From an uncultured Chloroflexota bacterium (GTDB lineage: Bacteria; Chloroflexota; Anaerolineae; Aggregatilineales; Phototrophicaceae): DNA of 20,598 nucleotides. Below, piece by piece: positions 7,885 through 15,291 of this stretch. Each line of letters starts with the position of its first letter. Positions within the stretch are counted from its first letter, which is position 1. Below the pieces are notes generated by a model. That model was not told the origin of the DNA. It did no database searches and saw only the letters and a program-made list of their open reading frames with translations. The position numbers and the translations under genes were made by a program. The DNA is taken from the NCBI GenBank assembly GCA_937988705.1, contig CALKIA010000313.1, positions 1 through 20,598 of the forward strand. Reading direction: 5' to 3'.

Positions 7885-7912
7885 CGTCCCTCCTCGAATC
7901 CAGGGAGGGACG
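7885..7912. repeat. hairpin core of the C-rich repeat family (copy 2), possible terminator
   Basis: CGTCCCTCC (7885-7893) pairs with GGAGGGACG (7904-7912) around a ten-base loop. The 22 bases at 7888-7909 match the centre of the elements at 15063-15084 and 20356-20377 with two differences; all three contain CGAATYCAGGGAGGG. It lies between the convergent amidohydrolase and YchJ-like genes and may end transcription from either side. There is no strong T-run after it. Confidence 0.6.
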
Positions 7913-7922
7913 GCGCGTGTCG

Positions 7923-8324
7923 TCAGGGCAGGGGTGTCCCCGAATGGTATTTCCAGCGCCCACTATGCTGACGAAAGGTGCTGATCTCCGTGAAGGACAC
8001 ATCGTGGGTGCCGTCCAGAAGCGTGGCACGGAACGTGACGGTATCCCCGACCGCCGCGAGTACCTGCAGATGAACGAACTGCGTCGTCCGGCAAAACTCC
8101 TCGATTTCGCGTTTCCACTGCACCCGGTTAGCCTGAAAGTGGGGTCCATCCGGGTGGGTCGTCTCCATAATGTAGACCACAAGGCCAAGTTTGTATGCAC
8201 AGTAGCGCGACCGCATCAACGCTTCGGGCGTCGGTGGCTTACCCCCTGTGTGCAGCGGCCGGCAGCAGGTCTGGTAGGTCTCCCCGCTGGCACAGGGGCA
8301 GGGGGTGTTGGGCGCAGCTGGCAT
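7923..8324 (-). CDS. YchJ-like SEC-C motif protein
   Basis: This 133-residue soluble protein of the YchJ/UPF0225 type has an unestablished role. The N-terminal SEC-C zinc-binding motif is clear: CPCASGETYQTCC, with Cys9, Cys11, Cys20 and Cys21. The middle domain PPTPEALMRSRYCAYKLG is characteristic of YchJ and is followed by an NTF2-like fold with ETTHP and ending GRWKYHSG. The E. coli homologue is slightly longer. The ATG at 8324 is chosen because AAAGGG lies about nine bases upstream. The longer frame starting at 8408 would overlap the end of the upstream oxidoreductase gene. It is 40 bases downstream of that gene and may share its transcript. Confidence 0.85.
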   Translation of the reverse strand: MPAAPNTPCPCASGETYQTCCRPLHTGGKPPTPEALMRSRYCAYKLGLVVYIMETTHPDGPHFQANRVQWKREIEEFCRTTQFVHLQVLAAVGDTVTFRATLLDGTHDVSFTEISTFRQHSGRWKYHSGTPLP

Positions 8325-8364
8325 GAGATGTGACCCTTTCGTACGTTTCAGTTCGCCCCACATT

Positions 8365-9765
8365 CTACCTGATTGCACTGTGGGCGGCGTGCCACCCACA
8401 CATCCCATGGACGCCGCCGCCCGGCGGCGTCGATGACGAACATAGATAGATACCCTTGAGCGGCGTGGAATAGGGATTACGGCGGGCGACGGGGCGCGTG
8501 AACAACTGGCCTAAATCCTGCACGCCGCCGTTGATATCTCCGCCGATGTAGTTGGGGTTGTAGGCTTCCATTTCCAGCGCGCTGTAGGTGTGACGGGCGC
8601 GAATACAGTCGCGAAAACCGGGGGCGTAACGTTCGATCTGCGCTTCGATGCGGGCGGTCATATCGACAGGTGAACCGTGCGGCACATGGCAGTAGGCCCA
8701 GCCAATATGCTGTCCGGCGGGGGCGCGGGTCGGGTCAAACAGGGAGGGCTGCACGACCAGCGTATAGGGTTCGTCAGCAGCTTGACCCGTATAGGCGGCG
8801 CGCTCGCTCTGGCGAATGGCGGCGAGCGTCCCGCCGAGATGCACCGTTCCTGCCTGAGTGCATTCTGGCGCGCGCCACGGGATTGGCTGGCTCAGCGCAT
8901 AGTCTATTTTGAAGACGCCCGGGCCGTAACGATAGTTGTCGAGCTGGCGACGGTAGCCAGCGGGGAGTTCCTCGCCCATGATGCGTACGAACTGGCGCGG
9001 CGTGACATCAAACAGCACAAGATCAGCGCCGGGCAGGTCGCGCCGTGCTTGCACTTCCAGATCGGTGACAATTTCCCCGCCCAGTGCTTTCAGGCGAGCG
9101 GCTAGCGCCTCAGCAATGCGCTCCGAACCACCAGGTGCCAGCGGCCACCCGACGGCGTGGGCCAGCATGCCCAGCATCAAGCCGAAGGCGGCCGTCCCGG
9201 GTTTCTCCAGTGGCATGATCGCATGGGCGGCTAACCCGGCGAACATCCCGCGTACGGCCTCAGTTCGAAAGGCAAGTTGGGCGAAGGTCGCCGCCGGGGT
9301 GAGGGCGACAAGGCCAAATGCGGCCAGCACCAGCGGGTGCCGCGGAACATGCAGCGGCGCGAGAAACTCCTCGATGATGGCCTCGTGATGTTGGACGAGT
9401 GCCTGCATGAGCCGTCGATAGGCTGCGGCATCGCGTCCCAAGCGTGCGGCGGTCGCCTCAATCGAGCGTTCGACGAGGACCGCGGTGCCATCGAGAAAAG
9501 GATGGGCGAGTTCGGCGGGCGGGTAAACCCACTCAAGGTCGAGCTTCAGCGCCTTGAAGAAGGGCGAAGCGAGCGCCAGCGGATGCACGCTCGAACACAC
9601 GTCATGCTGAAAACCGGGCAGCGTCAGTTCGTGCGTGCGCAGACCGCCGCCGGGGCTGCCTTTCGCTTCCAGCACCAGCACTTTGCGGCCAGTCTGGGCT
9701 AAGGTGATAGCCGCCGCCAGTCCATTGGGGCCAGAACCGACGATCACCGCATCATATTCTGTCAT
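8365..9765 (-). CDS. FAD-dependent oxidoreductase, phytoene desaturase-like (PYROXD2 type)
   Basis: This 466-residue flavoenzyme of the CrtI/phytoene-dehydrogenase-related family has an unknown substrate. The N-terminal dinucleotide-binding fold shows YDAVIVGSGPNGLAAA (GxGxxG at residues 10-15), with an acidic residue in KVLVLEA for the adenosine ribose. GSPGGGLRTHELTLPGF is the family's second FAD contact. Near the C-terminus, PLKGIYLCSSSTPPGGGVHG is the conserved FAD-closing motif. The rest resembles the soluble PYROXD2-like branch rather than carotenoid desaturases, and no carotenoid gene is nearby. ATG at 9765 is the likely start; a TTG directly before it is in frame. AGAGG lies only three bases upstream of the ATG, so the ribosome site is unusually close. 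It may be co-transcribed with the YchJ-like gene. Confidence 0.88.
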   Translation of the reverse strand: MTEYDAVIVGSGPNGLAAAITLAQTGRKVLVLEAKGSPGGGLRTHELTLPGFQHDVCSSVHPLALASPFFKALKLDLEWVYPPAELAHPFLDGTAVLVERSIEATAARLGRDAAAYRRLMQALVQHHEAIIEEFLAPLHVPRHPLVLAAFGLVALTPAATFAQLAFRTEAVRGMFAGLAAHAIMPLEKPGTAAFGLMLGMLAHAVGWPLAPGGSERIAEALAARLKALGGEIVTDLEVQARRDLPGADLVLFDVTPRQFVRIMGEELPAGYRRQLDNYRYGPGVFKIDYALSQPIPWRAPECTQAGTVHLGGTLAAIRQSERAAYTGQAADEPYTLVVQPSLFDPTRAPAGQHIGWAYCHVPHGSPVDMTARIEAQIERYAPGFRDCIRARHTYSALEMEAYNPNYIGGDINGGVQDLGQLFTRPVARRNPYSTPLKGIYLCSSSTPPGGGVHGMCGWHAAHSAIR

Positions 9766-9768
9766 CAA

Positions 9769-10156
9769 CCTCTATCGTTTCGCTGGATGCCCGTCAGCCG
9801 CTCACGGGCAACGTTACCATTTACATTAAAGTCGAGTCGCATCTACGCATTATGCCGCAGATTACGCGTTTCCGAACAGCACAAACACCAAGTCACCCGG
9901 ATTAGTCAACAAATTCGATAATCTGAGCGACGAAGATAAGGGCGGGATAAGAAAACCTGCGCTTTTACGCCGCCACGCTGATCAGTTTTCATCCAAGCCC
10001 CGTAACCGCCCGAACTATCTAACATACGGCTGAACCACTCCAGATGACATCATGCCTCAGCTCTCCCGGGAAATACCTGAACCGGCGCGCGCAAACGGAT
10101 CAGGCAGTACCAGATGACGGAACACCGGATTGAACTTCATGAGAGGACTTAAGCAC
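9769..10156. other. divergent intergenic region upstream of the ferritin-like genes
   Basis: No gene is evident. A small inverted repeat TGCCCGT (9788-9794)/ACGGGCA (9804-9810) lies near the oxidoreductase start, and CCAGATGAC occurs twice (near 10040 and 10111). I could not identify a convincing promoter. Control of the downstream ferritin/Tat cluster is expected to sit here. Confidence 0.4.
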
Positions 10157-10879
10157 ATGGCTACACTAACTCGACGTTCGTTCTTGCAAGGCGCTACCGT
10201 ACTGACAGGCGCTTCCGTGCTCGGAATGAGTGGTTTCTTCGGCATCAGCCGCGCATTTGCGCAAGACATGACGGGGCAAAATGATGACGTGCAGACGATC
10301 ATCAATCTGGCGGCGACGGCCGAACTGTTTGCCTCGACACATTACCTCGCCGCGATCAACGGCGATCTCGGCCTCGATGAGACGGCGATCAACTACTTCA
10401 AGGCCGCCTTCATCGCTGAACGCGATCATTATGATCTGCTGCTTTCGTTGGGCGCGCAGCCCGTCGTGACCGAGTTCTATGTGCCGGAAACACTGTTCAG
10501 CGATCTGGATCTGTTCACACAGATCACGGAAGTCGCCGAAACGACGTTCGTGTCGGCGTACCTCGCCGCGACGCGCATTTTCTCCGAAGCAGGGGAAACG
10601 CCGTTCGCCGTCACCACAGCGCAGATCGCCGGTGTGGAAGCTGAACACCGCGCGCTCATCCGCCAGATCGGGCGGCGGCTGCCGAATAATATCCCCTATG
10701 CCCAGTTCCAGTTCCGGAACGTGTCTGATGCCGTGCCCGTGCTCCAGCCGTTCCTCGACGGCTCCGGCGAAGGTTTTGTTGGCCCGGTCGCACCCCCGAC
10801 TGACGACGAAGTGGCCGCGATTCGCGCCGAAGCCGAGATGCTGGGTTACGAAGCGACGACCCCGTTCGCCGCGCTGTAA
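10157..10879 (+). CDS. Tat-exported ferritin-like domain protein (paralogue 1)
   Basis: This 240-residue exported four-helix protein is probably metal-binding. Its twin-arginine signal TRRSFLQGATVL (Arg6, Arg7) continues through a hydrophobic core to SRAFA, with cleavage probably before QD at residue 36. The mature part has the ligand pattern of a ferritin-like di-metal site: Glu56 in helix 1, ERDH (Glu88, His91) in helix 2, Glu128 in helix 3 and EAEH (Glu161, His164) in helix 4. After the bundle comes a conserved tail containing VPVLQPFLDGSGEGF. ATG at 10157 is chosen because AGAGGA lies nine bases upstream and the Tat motif follows; an upstream start at 10130 would add nine residues. It is followed by a close paralogue and then tatABC. 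Iron or peroxide handling outside the membrane is an inference from the fold. Confidence 0.85.
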   Translation: MATLTRRSFLQGATVLTGASVLGMSGFFGISRAFAQDMTGQNDDVQTIINLAATAELFASTHYLAAINGDLGLDETAINYFKAAFIAERDHYDLLLSLGAQPVVTEFYVPETLFSDLDLFTQITEVAETTFVSAYLAATRIFSEAGETPFAVTTAQIAGVEAEHRALIRQIGRRLPNNIPYAQFQFRNVSDAVPVLQPFLDGSGEGFVGPVAPPTDDEVAAIRAEAEMLGYEATTPFAAL

Positions 10880-10913
10880 CGACGCTTCTGAATTTTATTC
10901 TTCTTGACTATCA

Positions 10914-10940
10914 GGCGCGCCGTCCGGTGCGACGGCCGCC
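10914..10940. other. hairpin between the two ferritin-like genes
   Basis: GCCGTC (10919-10924) pairs with GACGGC (10931-10936), and GGCG (10914-10917) pairs with CGCC (10937-10940) across a one-base bulge. It lies in the 79-base gap and could tune expression of the second paralogue. The evidence is weak because such short GC stems occur by chance in this genome. Confidence 0.3.
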
Positions 10941-10958
10941 ACAACTCACAGGAGTACG

Positions 10959-11963
10959 ATGATGGCACAGAGTATGTCTCGGCGCGGTTTCCTCAAAGGC
11001 ACAACGATTCTCGCGGGCGCTTCCGCCCTCAGCTTCAACTCGCTGTTCGGTTTCAGCCGCGCGTTTGCGCAGGACATGACCGGAACGGATGATGACCTAC
11101 AAACAGTGATCAATCTGGCGGCGACGGCGGAACTGTTCGCCTCGACCCACTATCTTGCGGCCATCAATGCGGCGAACGCGGGCGATCTCGACATCGATGA
11201 GGTGCAGGTCAATTACCTTAAGACGGCGTTCCTCGCGGAACGTGAACACTATGATCTGCTGCTGTCGCTCGGCGCGCAGCCCGTCGTGACGGAATTCTAC
11301 GTCCCGCCGACACTGTTCAGCGATAAGGCGCTGTTCGCGCAGATTACCGAAGTGGCAGAGACGGCGTTCACCGCCGCTTACCTCGCCGCCGCGCGGATCT
11401 TCACCAATCTCGGTCAGCCAGCATTCGCTGTGACCGCCGCGCAGATTGCGGCGGTCGAAGCCGAACACCGGGCGCTCGTCCGGCAGATCGGCGGGCTGCT
11501 GCCCAACAACGGCTCGTATGAACGCTTCAACTTCAACAATGTATCGGATGCTGTGCCCGTGTTGCAGCCGTTCCTTGATGGTTCTGGCGAAGGGTTCGTC
11601 GGGCCGGTTGCGCCGCCGAGTGATGCCGATGTCGCGGCGATTCGCGCGGAAGCCGACATGCTCGGCTATATGGCGACCACACCCTATGCCGCAATGGCGA
11701 CCGCGCCCATGGCCGAAGCCACTGAGATGAGCATGGGCGGATCGATCATGGCGCTGGCGGGCAGCGCAAACGTCAATATCCGCCGTGAACCGACCACGAG
11801 CGCGCAGGTCGATGGCGTGCTGAACAGTGGCCAGAGCGCCCCGGTCGATGGTCAGCGCATGGGCGACGACGGCCTGATGTGGTGGCATCTGATCATGGGC
11901 GGTTGGGTGCGGTCAGATGCGGTCACGGTGACCGACGGCGCGGCTGACCTGCCGCAGATGTAA
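10959..11963 (+). CDS. Tat-exported ferritin-like protein with C-terminal SH3-like domain (paralogue 2)
   Basis: This 334-residue exported protein is closely similar to the preceding gene product. The Tat signal MSRRGFLKG (Arg8, Arg9) matches the consensus very well and ends at SRAFA before QD (residue 38). The di-metal ligands are again complete: Glu58, EREH (Glu94, His97), Glu134 and EAEH (Glu167, His170). The shared tail with VPVLQPFLDGSGEGF follows. Unlike paralogue 1 it continues with an Ala/Met-rich linker (about 245-262) and a bacterial SH3-like domain (about 266-326), seen as NVNIRREPTTSAQVDGVL and WWHLIMGGWV. Such domains often bind cell wall or protein partners. ATG is present at 10959 and 10962; AGGAG is four and seven bases upstream respectively, so the second may be used. 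It sits directly before tatA. Confidence 0.86.
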   Translation: MMAQSMSRRGFLKGTTILAGASALSFNSLFGFSRAFAQDMTGTDDDLQTVINLAATAELFASTHYLAAINAANAGDLDIDEVQVNYLKTAFLAEREHYDLLLSLGAQPVVTEFYVPPTLFSDKALFAQITEVAETAFTAAYLAAARIFTNLGQPAFAVTAAQIAAVEAEHRALVRQIGGLLPNNGSYERFNFNNVSDAVPVLQPFLDGSGEGFVGPVAPPSDADVAAIRAEADMLGYMATTPYAAMATAPMAEATEMSMGGSIMALAGSANVNIRREPTTSAQVDGVLNSGQSAPVDGQRMGDDGLMWWHLIMGGWVRSDAVTVTDGAADLPQM

Positions 11964-11987
11964 GTCGATCCACACATAGCTTTACTC

Positions 11988-12016
11988 CGGACTCCCGACC
12001 CACGGGCGGGAGTCCG
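11988..12016 (+). terminator. hairpin after the ferritin-like genes
   Basis: CGGACTCCCG (11988-11997) pairs perfectly with CGGGAGTCCG (12007-12016) around a nine-base loop. TTCCTCTCGCATTTTT follows, so a U-rich stretch comes somewhat late. It lies between paralogue 2 and tatA. It may end most ferritin transcripts or allow partial readthrough into tatABC. Confidence 0.65.
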
Positions 12017-12056
12017 TTCCTCTCGCATTTTTCAAATCAAGGGAAAGGTAAAACTC

Positions 12057-12230
12057 ATGACTTTCGGACCGCTGGAACTAGGAATTGTACTCGTGATCGT
12101 GCTGCTGCTGTTTGGGGTGGGGCGCGTAGGTCGAATCGGTGGAGAACTGGGCAGCGCCGTCGCCAACTTCCGTAAGGGGCTGGAAAGTGCGCCCAAGACC
12201 GACACACGTCCTGACGAACCTGCTGTTTAG
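12057..12230 (+). CDS. tatA: Sec-independent translocase subunit TatA
   Basis: This short membrane protein of 57 residues begins MTFGPLELGIVLVIVLLLFG. It has one N-terminal membrane span, the conserved Phe-Gly turn (FGVGRVGRIGGELG), and an amphipathic helix SAVANFRKGLE. This is the standard TatA layout, near the lower end of its length range, with a very short charged tail. TatA would form the protein-conducting assembly of the twin-arginine pathway. AAAGG lies about eight bases before the ATG. The gene is followed after 15 bases by tatB and preceded by two Tat-signal-bearing proteins, which are its obvious cargo. Confidence 0.85.
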   Translation: MTFGPLELGIVLVIVLLLFGVGRVGRIGGELGSAVANFRKGLESAPKTDTRPDEPAV

Positions 12231-12245
12231 CCGGAGCTGGCCGAT

Positions 12246-12596
12246 ATGGAAATTCTAGGCATTGGCCTTGGTGAACTGGTCGCGATTGTGCTGGTGATGC
12301 TGGTGATCGTGGGGCCAGAACGGATGCTCCGCTGGGCGTATCTGCTCGGGCAATATGTGAGCAAACTGCAAGGGCTGTGGCGGGAAACCGCCGCCGCCCT
12401 GCAAAAAGAACTGGATGCGTCAAAGGTGGGCATCAGTGTCCCGAAAGATATTCCGACGCGGCAATCGCTAACGCACGATATGAATCGCGCGCTGCGTAAC
12501 CTGTATGAAACGCACCCCGCGGCGGCAGCCCGACCGGAAGTCGTCACGCCGCCCGCAGTACCGGATGACGAAGCGCAGGAAAGGGCGGCCTCATGA
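12246..12596 (+). CDS. tatB: Sec-independent translocase subunit TatB (TatA/B family)
   Basis: This 116-residue protein has one N-terminal span (IGLGELVAIVLVMLVIVGPERM) with the Glu and the Gly-Pro-Glu-Arg turn typical of TatB. A long amphipathic helix (LGQYVSKLQGLWRETAAALQKEL) and a Pro/Ala-rich tail follow. TatB with TatC forms the receptor that recognises the twin-arginine signal. GGAG lies nine bases upstream of the ATG. Its last codon overlaps the tatC start as ATGA (12593-12596). Assignment as TatB rather than a second TatA rests on length, the GPER turn and gene order. Confidence 0.82.
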   Translation: MEILGIGLGELVAIVLVMLVIVGPERMLRWAYLLGQYVSKLQGLWRETAAALQKELDASKVGISVPKDIPTRQSLTHDMNRALRNLYETHPAAAARPEVVTPPAVPDDEAQERAAS

Positions 12597-13372
12597 CGAA
12601 CATTCGCTTTCTGCGACCGACTACCACCGCTGTCGAGATGGGCATCTTGCAGCATTTGGCGGAACTGCGCAATCGCGTGTTCGCCGCGCTCCTCGCACTG
12701 GTGATCGGCACGGTGATCGGTTTCTTCGCGGCGGAAACGGTGCTGCTGATCTTGCAGCAGCCATATGGGCGCGAATTCATCGTGCTGGGGCCGACGAGCG
12801 GGATCACGGCATATTTCCGCGTGGCGCTGATGATCGGCGGCATTGTGGCCATTCCGGTCATCACCTATCAGATCCTGATGTTCGTGCTGCCGGGGCTGAC
12901 GCGCGGCGAAAAGCGGATGGTGCTGCTCTCGCTGCCCCCGATCACGCTATTGTTTCTGGTCGGAACGCTGTTCACATGGTTTGTGCTCATCCCCCCGGCG
13001 ATCGGCTTTCTCTCCGGTTTCCAGCCGCGGCTGTTTCAACCAGAATGGACGGCTGACCTGTATCTCGGTTTTGTGACGACGCTGCTGTTCTGGATGGGCG
13101 TCGCCTTCGAAACACCGCTGGTGTTCTTCATCGTGGCGCTGCTGGGGTTTGTGCAGCCCAAGACTCTCCTGAAAAACTGGCGTATCGCGGTCGTCGGGGC
13201 GATGGTCGCCGCTGCGCTCATCACGCCGACGGTTGACCCGGTGAACATGTTCCTTGTTGTTGCGCCGCTCATGGGGCTGTTTCTCCTAAGCGTCGGTTTG
13301 ACCGCAATTGCACACCGCCTGTACGTCCGCCGCAGCGCCAGCCTCGCCGCATCCAGCAGTTTACAGGCGTGA
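12593..13372 (+). CDS. tatC: Sec-independent translocase subunit TatC
   Basis: This 259-residue protein has six predicted membrane spans and is the core signal-recognition subunit of the twin-arginine translocase. The N-terminal cytoplasmic motif ILQHLAELRNRVF (residues 18-30) is the TatC hallmark, including the Glu that contacts twin-arginine signals. FWMGVAFETPLVFF carries the conserved Phe-Glu-x-Pro segment, and ITPTVDPVNMFLVVAPL is the conserved last-third motif. The ATG overlaps the tatB stop by four bases, and AGGAAAGG lies upstream within tatB. The gene closes the ferritin-like/TatABC group and is followed by a strong hairpin. Confidence 0.95.
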   Translation: MTNIRFLRPTTTAVEMGILQHLAELRNRVFAALLALVIGTVIGFFAAETVLLILQQPYGREFIVLGPTSGITAYFRVALMIGGIVAIPVITYQILMFVLPGLTRGEKRMVLLSLPPITLLFLVGTLFTWFVLIPPAIGFLSGFQPRLFQPEWTADLYLGFVTTLLFWMGVAFETPLVFFIVALLGFVQPKTLLKNWRIAVVGAMVAAALITPTVDPVNMFLVVAPLMGLFLLSVGLTAIAHRLYVRRSASLAASSSLQA

Positions 13373-13408
13373 GTTAGCTCCCGATGTCTGATGATCGCAT
13401 TGACCACC

Positions 13409-13439
13409 GGAGCGCACAGCTGTAAGCCCTGTGCGCTCC
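13409..13439 (+). terminator. hairpin downstream of tatC
   Basis: GGAGCGCACAG (13409-13419) pairs perfectly with CTGTGCGCTCC (13429-13439), giving 11 pairs and a nine-base loop. No T-run follows, so termination may be inefficient or factor-aided. It separates the Tat genes from the sigma factor gene. Confidence 0.6.
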
Positions 13440-13506
13440 CTGCCAGAGACAGGAAGTGTCGACGATGCAGGCTTCAAAACGGGATGCCAAGCCCGTTAAT
13501 CCCGAT

Positions 13507-13534
13507 TTGCGTGTTGTGAGCAGTGTGTTACAAT
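13507..13534 (+). promoter_or_regulatory. candidate promoter of the ECF sigma/anti-sigma genes
   Basis: TTGCGT (13507-13512) and TACAAT (13529-13534) are 16 bases apart. The -10 element is preceded by TG one base away, an extended -10 form. A transcript would start near 13541, which fits translation from the ATG at 13609 and argues against the longer reading frame. Confidence 0.4.
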
Positions 13535-13608
13535 CCACATACAGCGCTGAGACGACGCGGAAACCGGCGCCTGTGCAGCACGCTCCGCTTTCGGTTGGAA
13601 AAGAGGTC

Positions 13609-14157
13609 ATGACGGAAACAGCCATCGCTGATCTCAGACTTATCAACCGTATCCTGCGGCGGGATGAAACGGCGCTGTCCGAATTATACGCACACTATGG
13701 TGCGCAAGTCTTCGGGATCACATTGCACGTCTTGCAGAATCGGGCACTGGCGGAAGAAGCAACACAGGATACGTTTCTCAAAATCTGGAACAGCGCGCAC
13801 AATTGGGATGCACAGCGCGGCAAGCTCAGCACGTGGATTTTAACGATCGCGCGCTATACGGCGATCGATGTGCTGCGGCGTGAACAGCGGCAGGTCGCTG
13901 CCTCCGCGGTTGAGCTGGACGAGATGCTCGTCATCGTCGGACAGCCGGGTGGTGAAGCGTTGGACGGCGCACTGATAAAATCATTGATCGCCCAACTTCC
14001 ACCTGATCAGATTGAAGCGATTGAACTCGCTTTTTTCAAGGGAATGACGCATCAGGAGATCGCCGCATATTTGCGTCAGCCGTTGGGAACGATCAAAAGT
14101 CGTATTCGCAGTGGTTTACAGATGTTACGTGGTATTTGGCTGCGAGAAACGCGTTGA
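13609..14157 (+). CDS. ECF-type RNA polymerase sigma factor (SigK/RpoE-like)
   Basis: This 182-residue sigma factor would direct RNA polymerase to a stress regulon. Region 2 runs from LINRILRRDETALSELYAHYG through EEATQDTFLKIWNSA and GKLSTWILTIARYTAIDVLRR. Region 4 is LPPDQIEAIELAFFKGMTHQEIAAYL followed by the helix-turn-helix GTIKSRIRSGLQMLR. Start choice is uncertain. ATG 13609 gives the usual ECF length but its AGAGG is only two bases away. ATG 13465, with AGGA ten bases upstream, would add 48 disordered-looking residues and read through a likely promoter. A GTG at 13456 is also in frame. An RskA-type anti-sigma gene follows after 51 bases. SigK-like pairs often sense envelope or redox state, but the signal here is unknown. 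Confidence 0.88.
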   Translation: MTETAIADLRLINRILRRDETALSELYAHYGAQVFGITLHVLQNRALAEEATQDTFLKIWNSAHNWDAQRGKLSTWILTIARYTAIDVLRREQRQVAASAVELDEMLVIVGQPGGEALDGALIKSLIAQLPPDQIEAIELAFFKGMTHQEIAAYLRQPLGTIKSRIRSGLQMLRGIWLRETR

Positions 14158-14208
14158 GGGCGAGAGCAGAGCAGCGATGATGTTCGCCGAAGCAGAAGGC
14201 GTTCGATT

Positions 14209-15027
14209 GTGAGCATGAACGAGAACCACCCCAAGTCAGAGACTTATACTTCCGCCTGTGACGAACTCCGGTCGCTGCTGCCCGCTTATGTAATCGGGGC
14301 GGCTGACGCTGACGAGATCGCGCGGGTACGCGTGCTGCTGGAACAGTGTCCGGAAGCCAGTGCGGATATGGAAGAGTACGCGGCGGTCAGTGCGGGGCTG
14401 TACACGCAGATCGCGCCCGTCATACCGCCCGCTGATCTGCATGATCGCATTCTGGGCAAGGTCAGTGTGCAAGCAGATCTACCGCCGCCGACTTTTGTCC
14501 CGGTCGCTGTGCCGCGCTCCGTCAAACGCGACTCGCGCCGCGCAGTCGCGTGGGCGCTGTCTGCCGCTGCGGCACTGCTGTTGATCGCCTCGAATGTGTA
14601 CTGGCTCAGGCGGGTCGATGGGTTGGAGACGGAAATGAATACTCTGCTGCGGCAGCGCGATCAAGTGGTTGCGCTGGCCAGCACGACTGATTTGCAGCGG
14701 CTAACGCTCACCAGCACCGCGCCGAACTCGACGCAACCTCTGGCGACCTTGCTGTGGACGGAACAGGCGCAGGCGGCCGTGTTGACAGGCGTCGCTTTGC
14801 CTGTGCTGGCAGAAGATCAAACCTATCAACTGTGGTTGATCGGAGATGGTTCACCCATTAGTGCCGGGGTGTTTAGCCCGGATGCCAACGGCTTGACGGC
14901 CTTCAATTTCGCGGCGGATCAGCCCATTCAGACGTATCAAGCTGCCGCGATTTCGGTTGAACCGGCCGGGGGCAGCTCCGCGCCAACCACCGATCCGATT
15001 GCGCTCGGCAGCATTCCCACCGTTTAA
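14209..15027 (+). CDS. membrane-anchored anti-sigma factor, RskA-type
   Basis: This 272-residue single-span protein would hold the adjacent sigma factor inactive at the membrane. The N-terminal cytoplasmic sigma-binding part contains CDELRSLLPAYVIGAADADE (residues 17-36), typical of RskA-like proteins, but not the His-Cys-Cys zinc motif. A membrane span AVAWALSAAAALLLIASNVYW lies at about 112-132, and a short coiled stretch follows outside. The exterior RskA C-terminal domain shows TYQLWLIGDGSPISAGVF. The GTG at 14209 is preferred because GAAGG lies nine bases upstream; ATG 14215 is also possible. It forms an operon with the sigma factor. Release probably requires proteolysis after an outside signal, as in the RskA family; no protease gene is nearby. 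Confidence 0.85.
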   Translation: MSMNENHPKSETYTSACDELRSLLPAYVIGAADADEIARVRVLLEQCPEASADMEEYAAVSAGLYTQIAPVIPPADLHDRILGKVSVQADLPPPTFVPVAVPRSVKRDSRRAVAWALSAAAALLLIASNVYWLRRVDGLETEMNTLLRQRDQVVALASTTDLQRLTLTSTAPNSTQPLATLLWTEQAQAAVLTGVALPVLAEDQTYQLWLIGDGSPISAGVFSPDANGLTAFNFAADQPIQTYQAAAISVEPAGGSSAPTTDPIALGSIPTV

Positions 15028-15045
15028 AGCGCCCAAAGTCTAGAT

Positions 15046-15140
15046 CTCACCCCACCCCCGACCCCTCCCCGAATTCAGGGAGGGGAGACAGATTCCCCCT
15101 TCTCCTGCTTGCATGGGAGAGGGATTTAGAGGGTGTGGGG
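15046..15140. repeat. C-rich inverted-repeat element (copy 3, most complete)
   Basis: It opens CTCACCCCACCCCCGACC and closes GAGGGTGTGGGG, giving imperfect inverted ends. A central palindrome CCCTCCCC-GAATT-CAGGGAGGGG follows the opening. The 43 bases at 15049-15091 match 20342-20384 with one difference (G for A at the thirteenth base). It lies between convergent genes. Confidence 0.75.
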
Positions 15141-15291
15141 GCGTGTGTCGGTAGTTTCAACAATACTGAAATGTGCTCATACCTCGTCCCCACGAATCAA
15201 TGCCTGATTGGATACCCGTTGAAGCGCGTACCAATGGCCCATGTTTTCCGCTGGGTTTGATGTCGTAGGTTGCGTGTGGTGTGGGGTTGAT

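Noticed and set aside
9788..9810. Seven-pair inverted repeat TGCCCGT/ACGGGCA as an operator or terminator
   Set aside because: It is short for a GC-rich genome and sits about 20 bases before the oxidoreductase start with no other support; noted only as part of the gap.
11097..11888. A 263-codon minus-strand frame opposite the second ferritin-like gene
   Set aside because: The plus-strand frame has a Tat signal, metal motifs and a paralogue. The antisense product is Arg/His-rich and unlike any protein.
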